Source: Promethearchaeota archaeon (GTDB lineage Archaea > Asgardarchaeota > Lokiarchaeia > Sigyniarchaeales > SOKP01). Taken from it: a stretch of 64,000 bases of DNA. The stretch spans positions 62,001 through 126,000 of the forward strand of contig RDOA01000002.1 in NCBI GenBank assembly GCA_011364925.1, written 5' to 3'. Made by a program: the position numbers and the translations under genes. The notes under the pieces are model-generated. The model saw only the letters and a program-made list of their open reading frames with translations. It was not told the DNA's origin and ran no database searches. Positions 26,814-35,681 of this stretch are shown piece after piece (position 1 is the stretch's first letter; every line of letters begins with the position of its first letter).

Positions 26814-28493
26814 CTATGCATCTGGGCTATCATAAAGCAATAAATCTTTAATTTGAGCCATCATATTGGCAGTTAGACGCTTTAATTCTTCGTAGTCCGG
26901 CATAGGTTTACCCCAATATTTTTTGTGCTCCATGAATAAAGGTCCTGCTTTTAAGATATGACCTGTGTAGAAATTCAACATTTTCGCGTGTTTGGGATAG
27001 ATGTCTTCCGTTCCCGTTATCCCGATCAGTACGATTGGAACTTGTTTTTCGATCGCTAAACGCATCGCTCCGGTGTGACCCTCCAATAGTTCTCCGCCAC
27101 CAGGATTAGTAGTTCCCTCAGGATAAACTACACATAATTCTCCTTTGTCCAATACACTTTTTGCGTAATTGAATGAATCTATATCGTGTTGACCGCGTTT
27201 AAGTGGGAAAGCGTGATGGTTTCTAATCCACGCGTTAACAAGCGGCGGTTTGAATAAGGTTTGTTTTGCCATCTGATATAAAACCCGTTTACTATGATAG
27301 ATTAAACTCGTTGCTAAGATAATTACATCCCATTCAGAATTGTGGTTAGTGCACACGACAGCAGCTCCTTCTTCGGGTATATATTTTTCGAAATCAATTA
27401 CTTTATAGGGCATCATCAGTTCACACCAATTGTGGACTAACCAACCCGAGAAGTTTTGGACAGTTCTCTGAAATTGATCTCGAACTCCAAAAACCTCCAA
27501 TGTCTTTAAAAACGAATACCATATATCGTCGAAAAGTTGTAATGTACCTATTCCAACATCTTTTAAATAACCCTTGAAGGAGAACGAATCTTTAGGTTTT
27601 TGGGCGTCTTCTGGAGAACCGATTGATAATTCCTCTTCTTTCTTTTGCTTTCTCGGATCTACAATAACGTAATCTCGCAAATCTAGTACTACTTGACGTA
27701 ATTCAGTGGTTAGTCTTTTTATTTCTTCGTATGATACTTTGTTAATATCGTATTTGTCGTAATATATTGGGTCTCCTACGCGCACTTTAACTTGAGTTGG
27801 CTTCATTACAAGTTTGCCTTTGGGTAACGCATTTCTCGATCCTATAACTGCCATAGGAACTATAGGTACTTTCGTCTCAATGGCTAGTCGAACCGCTCCT
27901 GTTTTAAATTCTCCGAGCTCCCAACCTGTCTCTTCTCGAGATCGTGTCCCTTCAGGGAAAATGCCAACCCACTCTCCATTACGTATAATCTCCTTAGCTG
28001 TCTCCCACCCTTGCTCAGGATTTTCTCGGTCTAATTTAAACGCTCCGAGATTAGTAAATAAGGTTCTTACTAAAGGAGTTTTGAAATTGTCCAACTTACT
28101 CATGTATCGGATTCGTCTGTGGCACGCAGCACCATAGAAGAACGGGTCTAAATGGCTTTCATGGTTTCCCACTAGGATGCCCGGACCATATTCAGGGAAC
28201 ATATTCCCTTGTGGGTATTCTGCTTTAAAATTCCACAAAAGACGAGCAAAAAACTTAATATAGATAAACGCAGCCCACCATTGGAGTTGTCCTTCAATAT
28301 CTTCAACGTCTAATCGTTTAATAGCTTTGCGGTAAAGGTCGTTTAAGGGATCAATAGGATTATACTTTAATACCTTATAAGTTGCGTTTTGATGTCGTTT
28401 TCCGAAGTCTAATTCTTCTTGTTCCTTTTCTTCAGTAGTTTTAACTAAACGCGTTTCTTCAGTAGTTTTAAATTCTTCTTCTTCTAGTACCAT
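26814..28493 (-). CDS. Tandem PlsC-type acyltransferase
   Basis: The 559-residue protein has two complete PlsC domains. The first, about residues 75-280, has ILVGNHESHLDPFF (HX4D) and IFPEGTRSREE. The second, about 345-545, has VVCTNHNSEWDVII and VVYPEGTTNPGGGE. Both keep the catalytic His and Asp and the substrate-binding PEGT motif. The family acylates lysophospholipids or glycerol-phosphates with acyl-CoA or acyl-ACP. This is notable in an archaeon, whose main lipids are ether-linked. The gene is flanked in one operon by a HAD phosphatase (13 nt upstream) and a DUF2229 protein. Confidence 0.88.
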   Translation of the reverse strand: MVLEEEEFKTTEETRLVKTTEEKEQEELDFGKRHQNATYKVLKYNPIDPLNDLYRKAIKRLDVEDIEGQLQWWAAFIYIKFFARLLWNFKAEYPQGNMFPEYGPGILVGNHESHLDPFFYGAACHRRIRYMSKLDNFKTPLVRTLFTNLGAFKLDRENPEQGWETAKEIIRNGEWVGIFPEGTRSREETGWELGEFKTGAVRLAIETKVPIVPMAVIGSRNALPKGKLVMKPTQVKVRVGDPIYYDKYDINKVSYEEIKRLTTELRQVVLDLRDYVIVDPRKQKKEEELSIGSPEDAQKPKDSFSFKGYLKDVGIGTLQLFDDIWYSFLKTLEVFGVRDQFQRTVQNFSGWLVHNWCELMMPYKVIDFEKYIPEEGAAVVCTNHNSEWDVIILATSLIYHSKRVLYQMAKQTLFKPPLVNAWIRNHHAFPLKRGQHDIDSFNYAKSVLDKGELCVVYPEGTTNPGGGELLEGHTGAMRLAIEKQVPIVLIGITGTEDIYPKHAKMLNFYTGHILKAGPLFMEHKKYWGKPMPDYEELKRLTANMMAQIKDLLLYDSPDA

Positions 28494-28506
28494 TTTTTAC
28501 ACACTT

Positions 28507-29289
28507 TTAGGATTTTATTTTTACACTATTTTTAGTGCTCGAATCGGATATATTCTTTTTTTCAATTAACTTTTTTAATTCCTCTAGTGAATCAATTAAT
28601 AAATCGGGTTCGAATTCTGCTAACATCTCTTTTTTACTAACACCGCTTGCGACTCCGATCGTCCAAACTCCAGCTTCTCTCCCAGCTTGGATATCTGAAG
28701 GCATATCCCCAATCATTACAAACTCTTTCAAATTACACGATTTGTAAGTCTCGAAAACGGGATTTAGAGCTGTTGGATCGGGTTTCAAATTAGGGAGAAG
28801 ATCAGCTCCAAAAACACCTTTAAAAACGCTTTTAACCTTGTTTTCTTCAAGATGAGGAATGATATTCTTAGTCTGATTATGTGATACGATAAAAAAGTCG
28901 TACGATTTCTTGTATTTACTAATGAAATCGGTTGCTTCGGGGTAAAAGGGTGCTTCTTTAGCTAATGTTAAGTATCGAGTAAATATTTTTACCGCTATTC
29001 TTAATTTTTTAAAGAATGTTAATGATTGGAGCGAAGTAATGTATTTAAACAATTCAAAAGATTCTAATATGATTTTAGGAAGTGGCGTTCCTTGGATTAT
29101 CTCCATTAAAGCTCCGATCTCTTGCATCGTAGTTTCAATATTGGTCTTAATCTGCTTCTCTTCGTAGACTTCTTCTATTGATTTCTGAAGTGATTCTCTT
29201 ATATCGAGGACAGTTCCGTCAAAATCGAAAATAATACCTCGAATTGTCCCATTTTGAAGCCGCTTTACTAATTGATTGTCAGAGATCAT
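28507..29289 (-). CDS. HAD superfamily hydrolase
   Basis: The 260-residue protein has the HAD motifs: IIFDFDGTVLD near residue 19 (nucleophile and acid Asp), IVSHNQ (motif II), KPDP with its conserved Lys (motif III), and MIGDMPSDIQAGREAG (motif IV). The cap of about 90 residues between motifs I and II fits subclass I, as in phosphoglycolate phosphatase. It is the first gene of an operon with the tandem acyltransferase and a DUF2229 protein, so a phospholipid-linked phosphatase is possible, though other substrates are equally likely. Confidence 0.85.
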   Translation of the reverse strand: MISDNQLVKRLQNGTIRGIIFDFDGTVLDIRESLQKSIEEVYEEKQIKTNIETTMQEIGALMEIIQGTPLPKIILESFELFKYITSLQSLTFFKKLRIAVKIFTRYLTLAKEAPFYPEATDFISKYKKSYDFFIVSHNQTKNIIPHLEENKVKSVFKGVFGADLLPNLKPDPTALNPVFETYKSCNLKEFVMIGDMPSDIQAGREAGVWTIGVASGVSKKEMLAEFEPDLLIDSLEELKKLIEKKNISDSSTKNSVKIKS

Positions 29290-29349
29290 TTTTTATTAAA
29301 AATCGGCCGAATTTTTAATAACTATTAAATTAATAATAGGTGAATTATC

Positions 29350-29357
29350 TTTACTTA
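29350..29357 (-). promoter_or_regulatory. Half-site of the shared motif upstream of the HAD operon
   Basis: TTTACTTA, the first half of the motif found before four other operons, occurs about 60 bp upstream of the gene at 29289, but the TATTTRATCAAA half is missing. It could be a decayed or weak site; chance is possible in such AT-rich DNA. Confidence 0.25.
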
Positions 29358-29596
29358 AGTGATTTTCTATATAAAAAGATAATGATTATGTTTAAAGTAT
29401 GAAAAGTATGTAAAGTTTTAGCAGAAAAAATGGAAAAGCTTGATAATTTTTAAAAAAAAAATTTCAAATTTTGACTATCTTACATCTGTTTGCGATACTT
29501 CACATTTTTAGACCATGTATCCATGGTATTATTCCTTTAATATAAGATTCTTAAATATTATGTCGAAAAATAATTATTTAATTAGAGGTATTGAGT

Positions 29597-29764
29597 ATGG
29601 AATGGCAAAAACAATATCAGAAGGATAAATATCGTCACGTCAATTTCCTTGAAACTCTTCCCATTAAGGAAGAAAAGATTCTAAAACTATTTCTTAAGAG
29701 AAATCAAAATCCGATTGATCTAGCGCATCAAATGTCTCATCCATATGATGAGAATCATATATAG
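29597..29764 (+). CDS. Small hypothetical ORF
   Basis: An open frame of 55 codons starts at ATG 29597 with MEWQKQYQKDKYRHVNFLET and ends at TAG 29762-29764. The product is hydrophilic and mixed helical. It resembles no family I know. It lies in a 755-bp region between the HAD gene and the Rab-like gene and may be a small gene or a decayed one. Confidence 0.3.
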   Translation: MEWQKQYQKDKYRHVNFLETLPIKEEKILKLFLKRNQNPIDLAHQMSHPYDENHI

Positions 29765-29812
29765 TAAGTGCGAATCAATTTTAAATAAGTTTTCTATTCA
29801 ATCTCTATTTAA

Positions 29813-29935
29813 TTTGAGGACCCTGCAAAATTGATATTGTTTATAGGGACAATCATAGATACCGCAGTTAATTCCGTTCACTTAGGATTAGTTGCTAGGT
29901 TAAACAAAGACACTGGAAAAAAGCTCTTAAATTAA
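29813..29935 (+). pseudogene. Possible gene remnant
   Basis: An open frame of 40 codons reads DPAKLILFIGTIIDTAVNS and continues VHLGLVARLNKDTGKKLLN. It has protein-like hydrophobic patterning but no plausible full gene: the only start is TTG 29831. It may be the tail of a lost gene. The region around it (29290-30044) is otherwise AT-rich. Confidence 0.25.
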
Positions 29936-30044
29936 TATTTACTACGGGTTTTTAAATATTTGTAATTATGAACATTAAAATATATTATCACTTATTATTA
30001 AGTTGGTAAAATATAACCAAAATCTATGCGATTAGGTTTTTAAA

Positions 30045-30587
30045 ATGAGTAGAACTTCTACTTCCGATTTTCAATTTAAGATTCCGATAATAGGGGATGG
30101 CGGTGTAGGTAAAACCACGTTAACTCATCGCTATCTTCACGGATTATTTAAAGAGAGCTACCATTTAACGATTGGAGTAGATTTTTTTCTCAAAAAGCTT
30201 GAAATAGATGGGAAAAAAGTCTCTTTACAAATTTGGGATTTTGCTGGTGAAGAAAAATTTAGATTTTTACTACCTGGAGTAATCAATGGGGCTAATGGGA
30301 CCATTTTCATGTTTGATATAACAAGGTACGGGTCATTTGAGAATTTACCCAACTGGTTGGATGTTTTTAATAAGGCTAATGAAAATCACAATCAAGCAGT
30401 TCCTGCCTTGTTAGTAGGTAGTAAAACTGATCTCGCAGGAATTAGGACAGTTCCACCTAAAGAAGCTAAAGAATTCGCCCGGGATAATAATTTTATCAGC
30501 TATATTGAATGTTCTTCTAAAAGTGGTGAAAATGTAGAAGAACTCTTTAAAACAATTACTAAAATTATGATGGAAAAGGTAAAATAA
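30045..30587 (+). CDS. Rab/Ras-like small GTPase
   Basis: The 180-residue protein has the five G motifs: IGDGGVGKTT (G1, 17-24), LTIGVDF with the G2 Thr, WDFAGEEKF (G3, with the Gln replaced by Glu), LVGSKTDL (G4, Asn replaced by Ser) and ECSSKSG (G5). There is no C-terminal Cys for prenylation. G3 and G4 changes may lower GTP hydrolysis or nucleotide affinity, although SKxD occurs in some Rab-type proteins. It is a single gene, plus strand. Asgard archaea encode many such GTPases; the partner is unknown. Confidence 0.92.
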   Translation: MSRTSTSDFQFKIPIIGDGGVGKTTLTHRYLHGLFKESYHLTIGVDFFLKKLEIDGKKVSLQIWDFAGEEKFRFLLPGVINGANGTIFMFDITRYGSFENLPNWLDVFNKANENHNQAVPALLVGSKTDLAGIRTVPPKEAKEFARDNNFISYIECSSKSGENVEELFKTITKIMMEKVK

Positions 30588-30691
30588 CTTAGCATTTTAT
30601 TATCTATAAAGCTTTTATACCTTCTATTAATTATTAAAAAGTAATCATACACGAATTCTATTTTTAGTATGTAATTCCGTTATTCATACAT

Positions 30692-32317
30692 GTGATTATT
30701 ATGAAGTCAATGCACGAGTTGAGCGTACCAGTTCCGACGAAGCGATCTTTGGTCGTAAGGAGCAATAAAGAAGTATCAATGAAACAGAGAGAATACGCTC
30801 TGAAAGAAACAGAATATAGTATGTTTTCATTCCCTGCTGATATGCTTGTTTTAGATTTTCTTTCTGACAGTGGGAGTTCTTCAATGACTGATTTACAATG
30901 GGCTTCACTTTTTCACGGAGATGAGTCCTACGGTCGTAATAAAGGGTATTATGTTTTACTCGATGCTATAAGGGACACTTTTGAGAGAGGAAATGAACCC
31001 CAGAAAGCAATAAACCTGATTTTATCGGGGGAAACAAACGTAGAAAAACTTATGGACGAGTTGTATTTAAAATCCCATGAGGGTGGTTTTGTTAATGGAG
31101 GGATTCATCAACTAGCTCGTCCAAACGCATTTTTAGTACCTCAAGGACGTTGTGCGGAACATCTCTTATTCTCAACAATCGCTCCTATTTTAAAAGATAG
31201 AAATCCCGATATAGAGTACTATATTCCAAATAATGGCCATTTCGACACTACTGAAGCTAACATCGCTGCGAATGGTATGCATCCTGTTAATTTATTCTCG
31301 GTTAATTTATTTGAAGATTTCCCTTCCGATCAAATGTCCGCAAAAAACCCGTTCAAAGGGAATATGGATAGCAAAGAATTAGAAGCTTTCATTGAGGATA
31401 AAGGAGTAGAAAGTGTACCACTAATTTACTTAACAATTACTAACAACACCGCAGCAGGACAACCTGTGTCGTTAAAGAATATTAAAACTATAAGCGAGAT
31501 CGCTCGAAATTATGAAATTCCGCTTTTTTTCGACGCATGTAGGTTTGCCGAAAATGCGTATTTTATTAAAGAATTTGAGGAAGAATATCGTAATTACAGC
31601 GTAGTAGAAATCGTAAAAGAAATGTTTTCCTATGCTGACGGATTTACAATAAGTTTTAAAAAAGATGGGCTCGCTAACATCGGAGGAGGAATGTTTTTCA
31701 GAGACCAAGGAACTTTTTATAAGAAGTTCTCGGATAACGGAAACATTGGTATAAAGCTAAAAGAAAAACAGATATTAACCTTTGGTAACGATTCCTATGG
31801 GGGTCTTAGCGGGCGAGCGATTATGACTATAACTGTAGGACTTTATGAAATCGTTAAAGAGCAATACTTGAGAGAAAGAATACGTTTGGTGAGAGAATTT
31901 GCTTTAAAGCTTTCAAAAAATGGAGTACCGGTTGTTCTGCCGGCGGGGGGTCATGCCGTTTATATTAATGTGGAGAAATTTTTCGAAGGAACTGAAATGA
32001 AAATTGATGATTTTGGCGGGGTAGGATTTACAATAGAACTGCTAAAACATTATGGCATTAGAGCTTGTGAATTAGGTCCTTTTGCGTTCGAATGGGATAA
32101 AAAAACTCCAGAACAACGAAAAGGCATTTTAAACTTGGTACGTTTTGCAATACCGCGTAACGTATATGAATCTTCTCACATTGATTATGCTGTCGCAGCT
32201 GTAACAGAATTGTATAACAATAGAGAAAGAATTCCAAAAGTCAAAATCTCCCGAGGAGCTAATTTGAGACTTCGGCATTTCCAATCAGGATTGGAACCAA
32301 TCTATAATTCTCAATAA
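30692..32317 (+). CDS. tnaA: Tryptophanase / beta-eliminating lyase
   Basis: The 541-residue protein matches the tryptophanase/tyrosine phenol-lyase family. Visible marks are LDFLSDSGSSSMTDLQWA with the GDESY motif, the TNNTAAGQPVS block, PLFFDACRFAENAYFI, and SFKKDGLANIGGGMF, where the second Lys is the PLP-binding residue. It breaks L-tryptophan (or tyrosine) to indole (or phenol), pyruvate and ammonia. It is longer than the bacterial enzyme (about 470) because of an insertion near residues 110-150. The start at 30692 gives a 45-residue leader; ATG 30701 or 30779 are alternatives. Confidence 0.85.
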   Translation: MIIMKSMHELSVPVPTKRSLVVRSNKEVSMKQREYALKETEYSMFSFPADMLVLDFLSDSGSSSMTDLQWASLFHGDESYGRNKGYYVLLDAIRDTFERGNEPQKAINLILSGETNVEKLMDELYLKSHEGGFVNGGIHQLARPNAFLVPQGRCAEHLLFSTIAPILKDRNPDIEYYIPNNGHFDTTEANIAANGMHPVNLFSVNLFEDFPSDQMSAKNPFKGNMDSKELEAFIEDKGVESVPLIYLTITNNTAAGQPVSLKNIKTISEIARNYEIPLFFDACRFAENAYFIKEFEEEYRNYSVVEIVKEMFSYADGFTISFKKDGLANIGGGMFFRDQGTFYKKFSDNGNIGIKLKEKQILTFGNDSYGGLSGRAIMTITVGLYEIVKEQYLRERIRLVREFALKLSKNGVPVVLPAGGHAVYINVEKFFEGTEMKIDDFGGVGFTIELLKHYGIRACELGPFAFEWDKKTPEQRKGILNLVRFAIPRNVYESSHIDYAVAAVTELYNNRERIPKVKISRGANLRLRHFQSGLEPIYNSQ

Positions 32318-32432
32318 TTAAAATAATGTTCGCAATTTAAAAAACAAAAAATCGCTCTTAGATTAAGATCTTTAACTTTTTTAGTATATTTCGTTATACT
32401 TAAAAAGTTAAAGTTATGCTTTCATTTTTTTT

Positions 32433-33368
32433 ATGCGTACTTATTATGGTAAAATAGGAGAACTTGAAGAGATTTTAATATCTTTACCCTTTTATTATTG
32501 CATGATAAAAAATGAATTTAGTTCCGTTCCAATTCTTGACAATTTTTATCAAACATCATCCTATTTTCCTATGCCCGTGGTACTTATAAGCACCATATCT
32601 CCTTCGGGAAAAACTAATTTAGGGCCATATTCACTTTGTTTTCCCTACATCATAGCTGAGAAGCATTCTATGTTATTAATTAGTCGTTCAAACAGTAATA
32701 CTGCTGAAAATATTAGAAGAGCTAAAGTATGTGCGATAAATTTTATCCCCTACAATAAGAAATTATTAAAAGAATGCGTTTTACTTGGGTACCCCGGAGA
32801 AACTACAGAAGAAAAAATGAAGAATAACAAATTTACCCTTATTCCCTCCCAGAGAACTCCTGAAGAGAAACAAGAGAATTTCATATATCCTGAAATTGTT
32901 GACGAAGCTATCCAAGTATTCGAGTGTACTTTAGACGAATCTTTTCCTACTTACAATAATGAAGTAACTCTCGAATCTCATTTCGTGCTTAATATTGACA
33001 AGATTCTTTTAAAGAACGAATGGAAAGAATTGCTATATGAAGGAAAAGAGTTTCCCGATTTACCAATCGACTTTGGCTATAGAAATAACATTAATTTCTG
33101 GTTTAGTAAGCATTCTGCTCCTTACGCTGAACCAATCCCTAAAGAAAAAGGAAATTCTGTAAACACAGTGATATATGCCGCTCAAAGAATAGACCCAGAA
33201 GTTGAATGGACCGATGAGGCTTGTGAAAAACTCGTAAAAGTCCCTCGCATCTTTTTGAAGAAGGTTCTAAAAGGGTGCGTTGAAATTGCTAAAGAAGAAG
33301 GTATCAGACTAATAACACCTGAATTCATGGACAAAATAAGAGATAAACGAGCTGTTGAGAAGCAATAA
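32433..33368 (+). CDS. Flavin reductase-like FMN-binding protein
   Basis: The 311-residue protein has the split-barrel flavin reductase fold: FPMPVVLISTISPSGKTNLGPYSLCFP near residue 48-75, LLISRSNSNTAENIRRAKVCAINFI, then the dimer strand EAIQVFECTLDESF and HFVLNIDKILL. It resembles flavoredoxin-type proteins that bind FMN and reduce flavin or act as electron carriers. The C-terminal 90 residues are an extension ending in a helix. It follows the tryptophanase gene by 115 bp; a joint role is not evident. Confidence 0.78.
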   Translation: MRTYYGKIGELEEILISLPFYYCMIKNEFSSVPILDNFYQTSSYFPMPVVLISTISPSGKTNLGPYSLCFPYIIAEKHSMLLISRSNSNTAENIRRAKVCAINFIPYNKKLLKECVLLGYPGETTEEKMKNNKFTLIPSQRTPEEKQENFIYPEIVDEAIQVFECTLDESFPTYNNEVTLESHFVLNIDKILLKNEWKELLYEGKEFPDLPIDFGYRNNINFWFSKHSAPYAEPIPKEKGNSVNTVIYAAQRIDPEVEWTDEACEKLVKVPRIFLKKVLKGCVEIAKEEGIRLITPEFMDKIRDKRAVEKQ

Positions 33369-33379
33369 GCTTAAAAAAA

Positions 33380-33511
33380 TTAAACTTCCTTAGCCTTACA
33401 TACTTCCAGTATCATAGGAAGAATTAAATCCAAAGCGATCTCTTTAAGACTATCCGGTGCTTTTAATAGATAAATCGCTTTTCCTAAAAAATCCTTATAT
33501 ATCGAGTGTTC
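33380..33511 (-). pseudogene. Possible frameshifted tail
   Basis: A 43-codon frame reads EHSIYKDFLGKAIYLLKAPD and continues SLKEIALDLILPMILEVCKA, ending at TAA 33380-33382. It starts right after a TGA, has no start codon, and overlaps the end of the 118-residue gene at 33495 by 17 bp in another frame. It looks like coding sequence left behind by a frameshift in that gene, or a remnant. Confidence 0.3.
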
Positions 33512-33851
33512 TCAACCTTTGAGAAATATTCTTCCTTCTCAGAATCTTCATAAAATCGTCTTCTTTCTGTTTAAGTTTACCAAGAAAAGAATCCAACTTA
33601 TCAAAATTGTTGAACCAATGTTCTTCTCCGTTTACGATTATTTTAACGCCTTTTCTTTCGTTGTTATTGATAATTGCATATATCCCTCCTATTTCTGAAT
33701 CATGTTTTATAAAGATTTTTTCACCTTCCATATTATGATCTTTTTCATTTCCTTTTTTAGCCCAAAATTGATTTTTAAGAAGATAACTTCTATACATACT
33801 CATTTTTCCACACACACGACCTTTTATAATGTATTTTTCACAAGTCATCAT
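33495..33851 (-). CDS. Hypothetical protein, possibly truncated
   Basis: The 118-residue protein is soluble, with a central beta hairpin (GIYAIINNNERKGVKIIVNGEEHWF) and a helical end. No family is recognised. A coding-like frame continues past its stop in a different frame (33380-33511), so the gene may be frameshifted. A weak copy of the shared regulatory motif lies about 135 bp upstream at 33986. Confidence 0.5.
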   Translation of the reverse strand: MMTCEKYIIKGRVCGKMSMYRSYLLKNQFWAKKGNEKDHNMEGEKIFIKHDSEIGGIYAIINNNERKGVKIIVNGEEHWFNNFDKLDSFLGKLKQKEDDFMKILRRKNISQRLRTLDI

Positions 33852-33985
33852 TATATTGCTAATGATAACCCATAGAGTAGTATCTAAGTAATATAAGATC
33901 AGTTTTGATAATAGAATGCTGTGTTATCTGTATTATACGCAGGTATTACGCGAATATTAATTTCTAATTACTAATTTAACCAGTA

Positions 33986-34011
33986 TTTACTTAGATGCGA
34001 TATAAATCAAA
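33986..34011 (-). promoter_or_regulatory. Weak copy of the shared motif
   Basis: TTTACTTAGAT at the left and ATCAAA at the right, 26 bp overall, match the motif found before the activase operons, but the central TATTT is not conserved. The rest of the 399-bp gap (33852-34250) is AT-rich and I see no other signal. Confidence 0.3.
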
Positions 34012-34250
34012 AAACATCAATATAGTATTTAAATAACAAAGTAAAAAAGTCAGCACTAAATACTAAACCAATTTTAGGATCGGTTTTTTTCCATTGCAAA
34101 ATACACTCGCTAAAATTATTACTAATGATTGCAAGTTTGTATTATGATCACGCTTTTTCTTAATAAGAATTCAGTTTAAATAGTAAGAAATCAATTTTAT
34201 ACATAAGTATCAAAAAAGGAGATTAGGGTTAAGCGAGGTAATCATTCGTT

Positions 34251-34538
34251 ATGATGGCAGAATGCGACTTCTACATGAACCTTTACGACGATTTTATCAA
34301 GACAGGAAACAACGAGCACGATAAAATTTTATGGAAAACATATAAAATTCTTGAATTGATGAAATTAACTAATGGTAAAGATACAAATGGTCTGGTGGAA
34401 AATGGCCTGAGAATGATAATGCTTCTCTTTAACAATTTTAATTTTAATATATGTGATCTCAATAGTATTGATCTCAATGAGACTCCTCCTAATATAAAAG
34501 AAGAATTACAACATATATTAAAAACAGAATTCATTTAA
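34251..34538 (+). CDS. Small hypothetical protein
   Basis: The 95-residue protein is helical and acidic, with MAECDFYMNLYDDFIKTGNN at the start and a NICDLNSIDLNETPPNIKEEL end. It has three cysteines but no known motif. Its 3' end overlaps the stop of the converging PUA gene by 8 bp. Function is unknown. Confidence 0.5.
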   Translation: MMAECDFYMNLYDDFIKTGNNEHDKILWKTYKILELMKLTNGKDTNGLVENGLRMIMLLFNNFNFNICDLNSIDLNETPPNIKEELQHILKTEFI

Positions 34539-35037
34539 ACTCTTTTTCAAACTTCCACACATTATCTTGTATAGTGTGCAAGTTTTTTACAACCTTCCCC
34601 GCTTTTTTTGCTTCCATTTCTTTAGCATTAAACAAGGCTTTTCCTATAGCTAACGCTCTGTCGTGATTTTCGTCCACTATTACCACGATCTCTCCCTTTT
34701 TTATCGATGGATCAATTTGAGTAATCCCTGGCCTCATGACATCCGCTGCATTTGTAACAAATCTGATCGCTCCTTGATCGACAACAATCTTCTTTAGGTT
34801 TACTTGTTTATTTAAAAGTAAAGTCAATACGGGAATGTAGCCTTCTTTTGATTTCCAGAGTTTTAGAACATTGTTCACTGCATATAAAGTATCTCCTTCA
34901 TCAGTCTCGATCAATTCGATCCGAGCTTTTTTAGGAAAGATTTGAGATACGATGGTTTCATCGTATTGCAATAACACATCGTCTTGTAATTCTCTAATCT
35001 GAGATTTTTGTATGAAGTGCCTATGTTTAATATTCAT
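34531..35037 (-). CDS. PUA-domain protein, MCTS1/Tma20-like
   Basis: The 168-residue protein has an N-terminal DUF1947-like domain and a C-terminal PUA domain from about residue 88: KKIVVDQGAIRFVTNAADVMRPGI, then KGEIVVIVDENHDRALAIGKALFN. This is the archaeal counterpart of eukaryotic MCT-1/Tma20, which binds the small ribosomal subunit in initiation and recycling. RNA or ribosome binding is the expected role. It diverges from the LigT-like gene at 35109. Confidence 0.85.
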   Translation of the reverse strand: MNIKHRHFIQKSQIRELQDDVLLQYDETIVSQIFPKKARIELIETDEGDTLYAVNNVLKLWKSKEGYIPVLTLLLNKQVNLKKIVVDQGAIRFVTNAADVMRPGITQIDPSIKKGEIVVIVDENHDRALAIGKALFNAKEMEAKKAGKVVKNLHTIQDNVWKFEKEFK

Positions 35038-35108
35038 AATTCATAGTGTAAATAAAAATCATCAAATAAAAACCTTTTATATCCCTAATTTTATATTAGA
35101 ATTGAAGT

Positions 35109-35648
35109 ATGTCAAAAGTATATACAACGGCTGTAGTGATTATTCCTCCTGAGAAGATTTGGGAGACAATTCAAAAGATTCGAAGGACATACGATAGACA
35201 ATTTCATAGATGGATGCCGCACATAACTTTACTTTATCCATTTAAACCTCAATCTGATTTCCAAGAGCTCGATTCTCTCTTTTCATTTGCATGTAGACAA
35301 ATAGGATCGTTTCAAATTAGTTTCCACAAGTTTAAGTTTTTTAATCACGGAAAGCAGAGATATACGCTTTGGTTGAATCCTGAACCAGTGGATCCGATTA
35401 AAGTCCTTCAGAATACACTGATGGAAATCGTTCCCGATTGTAACGATGTAAATTTATATAAAAATGGATTTACGCCTCATTTAAGTGTTGGACAAATAGC
35501 AGGTAAAAACAATTTGATCAGCGTTATGGATAAACTTCAAACTAATTGGAATTCTTTAGAATTCAAAGTTTCGTCTACTTATTTTATCGCAAGGGAGAAT
35601 CAGAAGTCATCTGAATTTGAAATCAAAAAAGAATTTTATTTAAAATAA
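35109..35648 (+). CDS. 2'-5' RNA ligase / 2H phosphoesterase (LigT-like)
   Basis: The 179-residue protein has the two HxT/S motifs of the 2H phosphoesterase superfamily: MPHITLLYPF near residue 38 and TPHLSVGQI near residue 121. Such enzymes cut or join 2'-5' and cyclic phosphate bonds in RNA. Both catalytic His are present. The gene is divergent from the MCTS1-like gene with about 70 bp between them, suggesting RNA-related context. Confidence 0.85.
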   Translation: MSKVYTTAVVIIPPEKIWETIQKIRRTYDRQFHRWMPHITLLYPFKPQSDFQELDSLFSFACRQIGSFQISFHKFKFFNHGKQRYTLWLNPEPVDPIKVLQNTLMEIVPDCNDVNLYKNGFTPHLSVGQIAGKNNLISVMDKLQTNWNSLEFKVSSTYFIARENQKSSEFEIKKEFYLK

Positions 35649-35681
35649 GAGAGCACTAAAAAAAGGTTTGAGATTTATATT

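Noticed and set aside
34283-34534. A minus-strand frame opposite the gene at 34251
   Set aside because: It lacks a recognisable domain and overlaps completely; the plus-strand frame has the better composition, though neither is certain.
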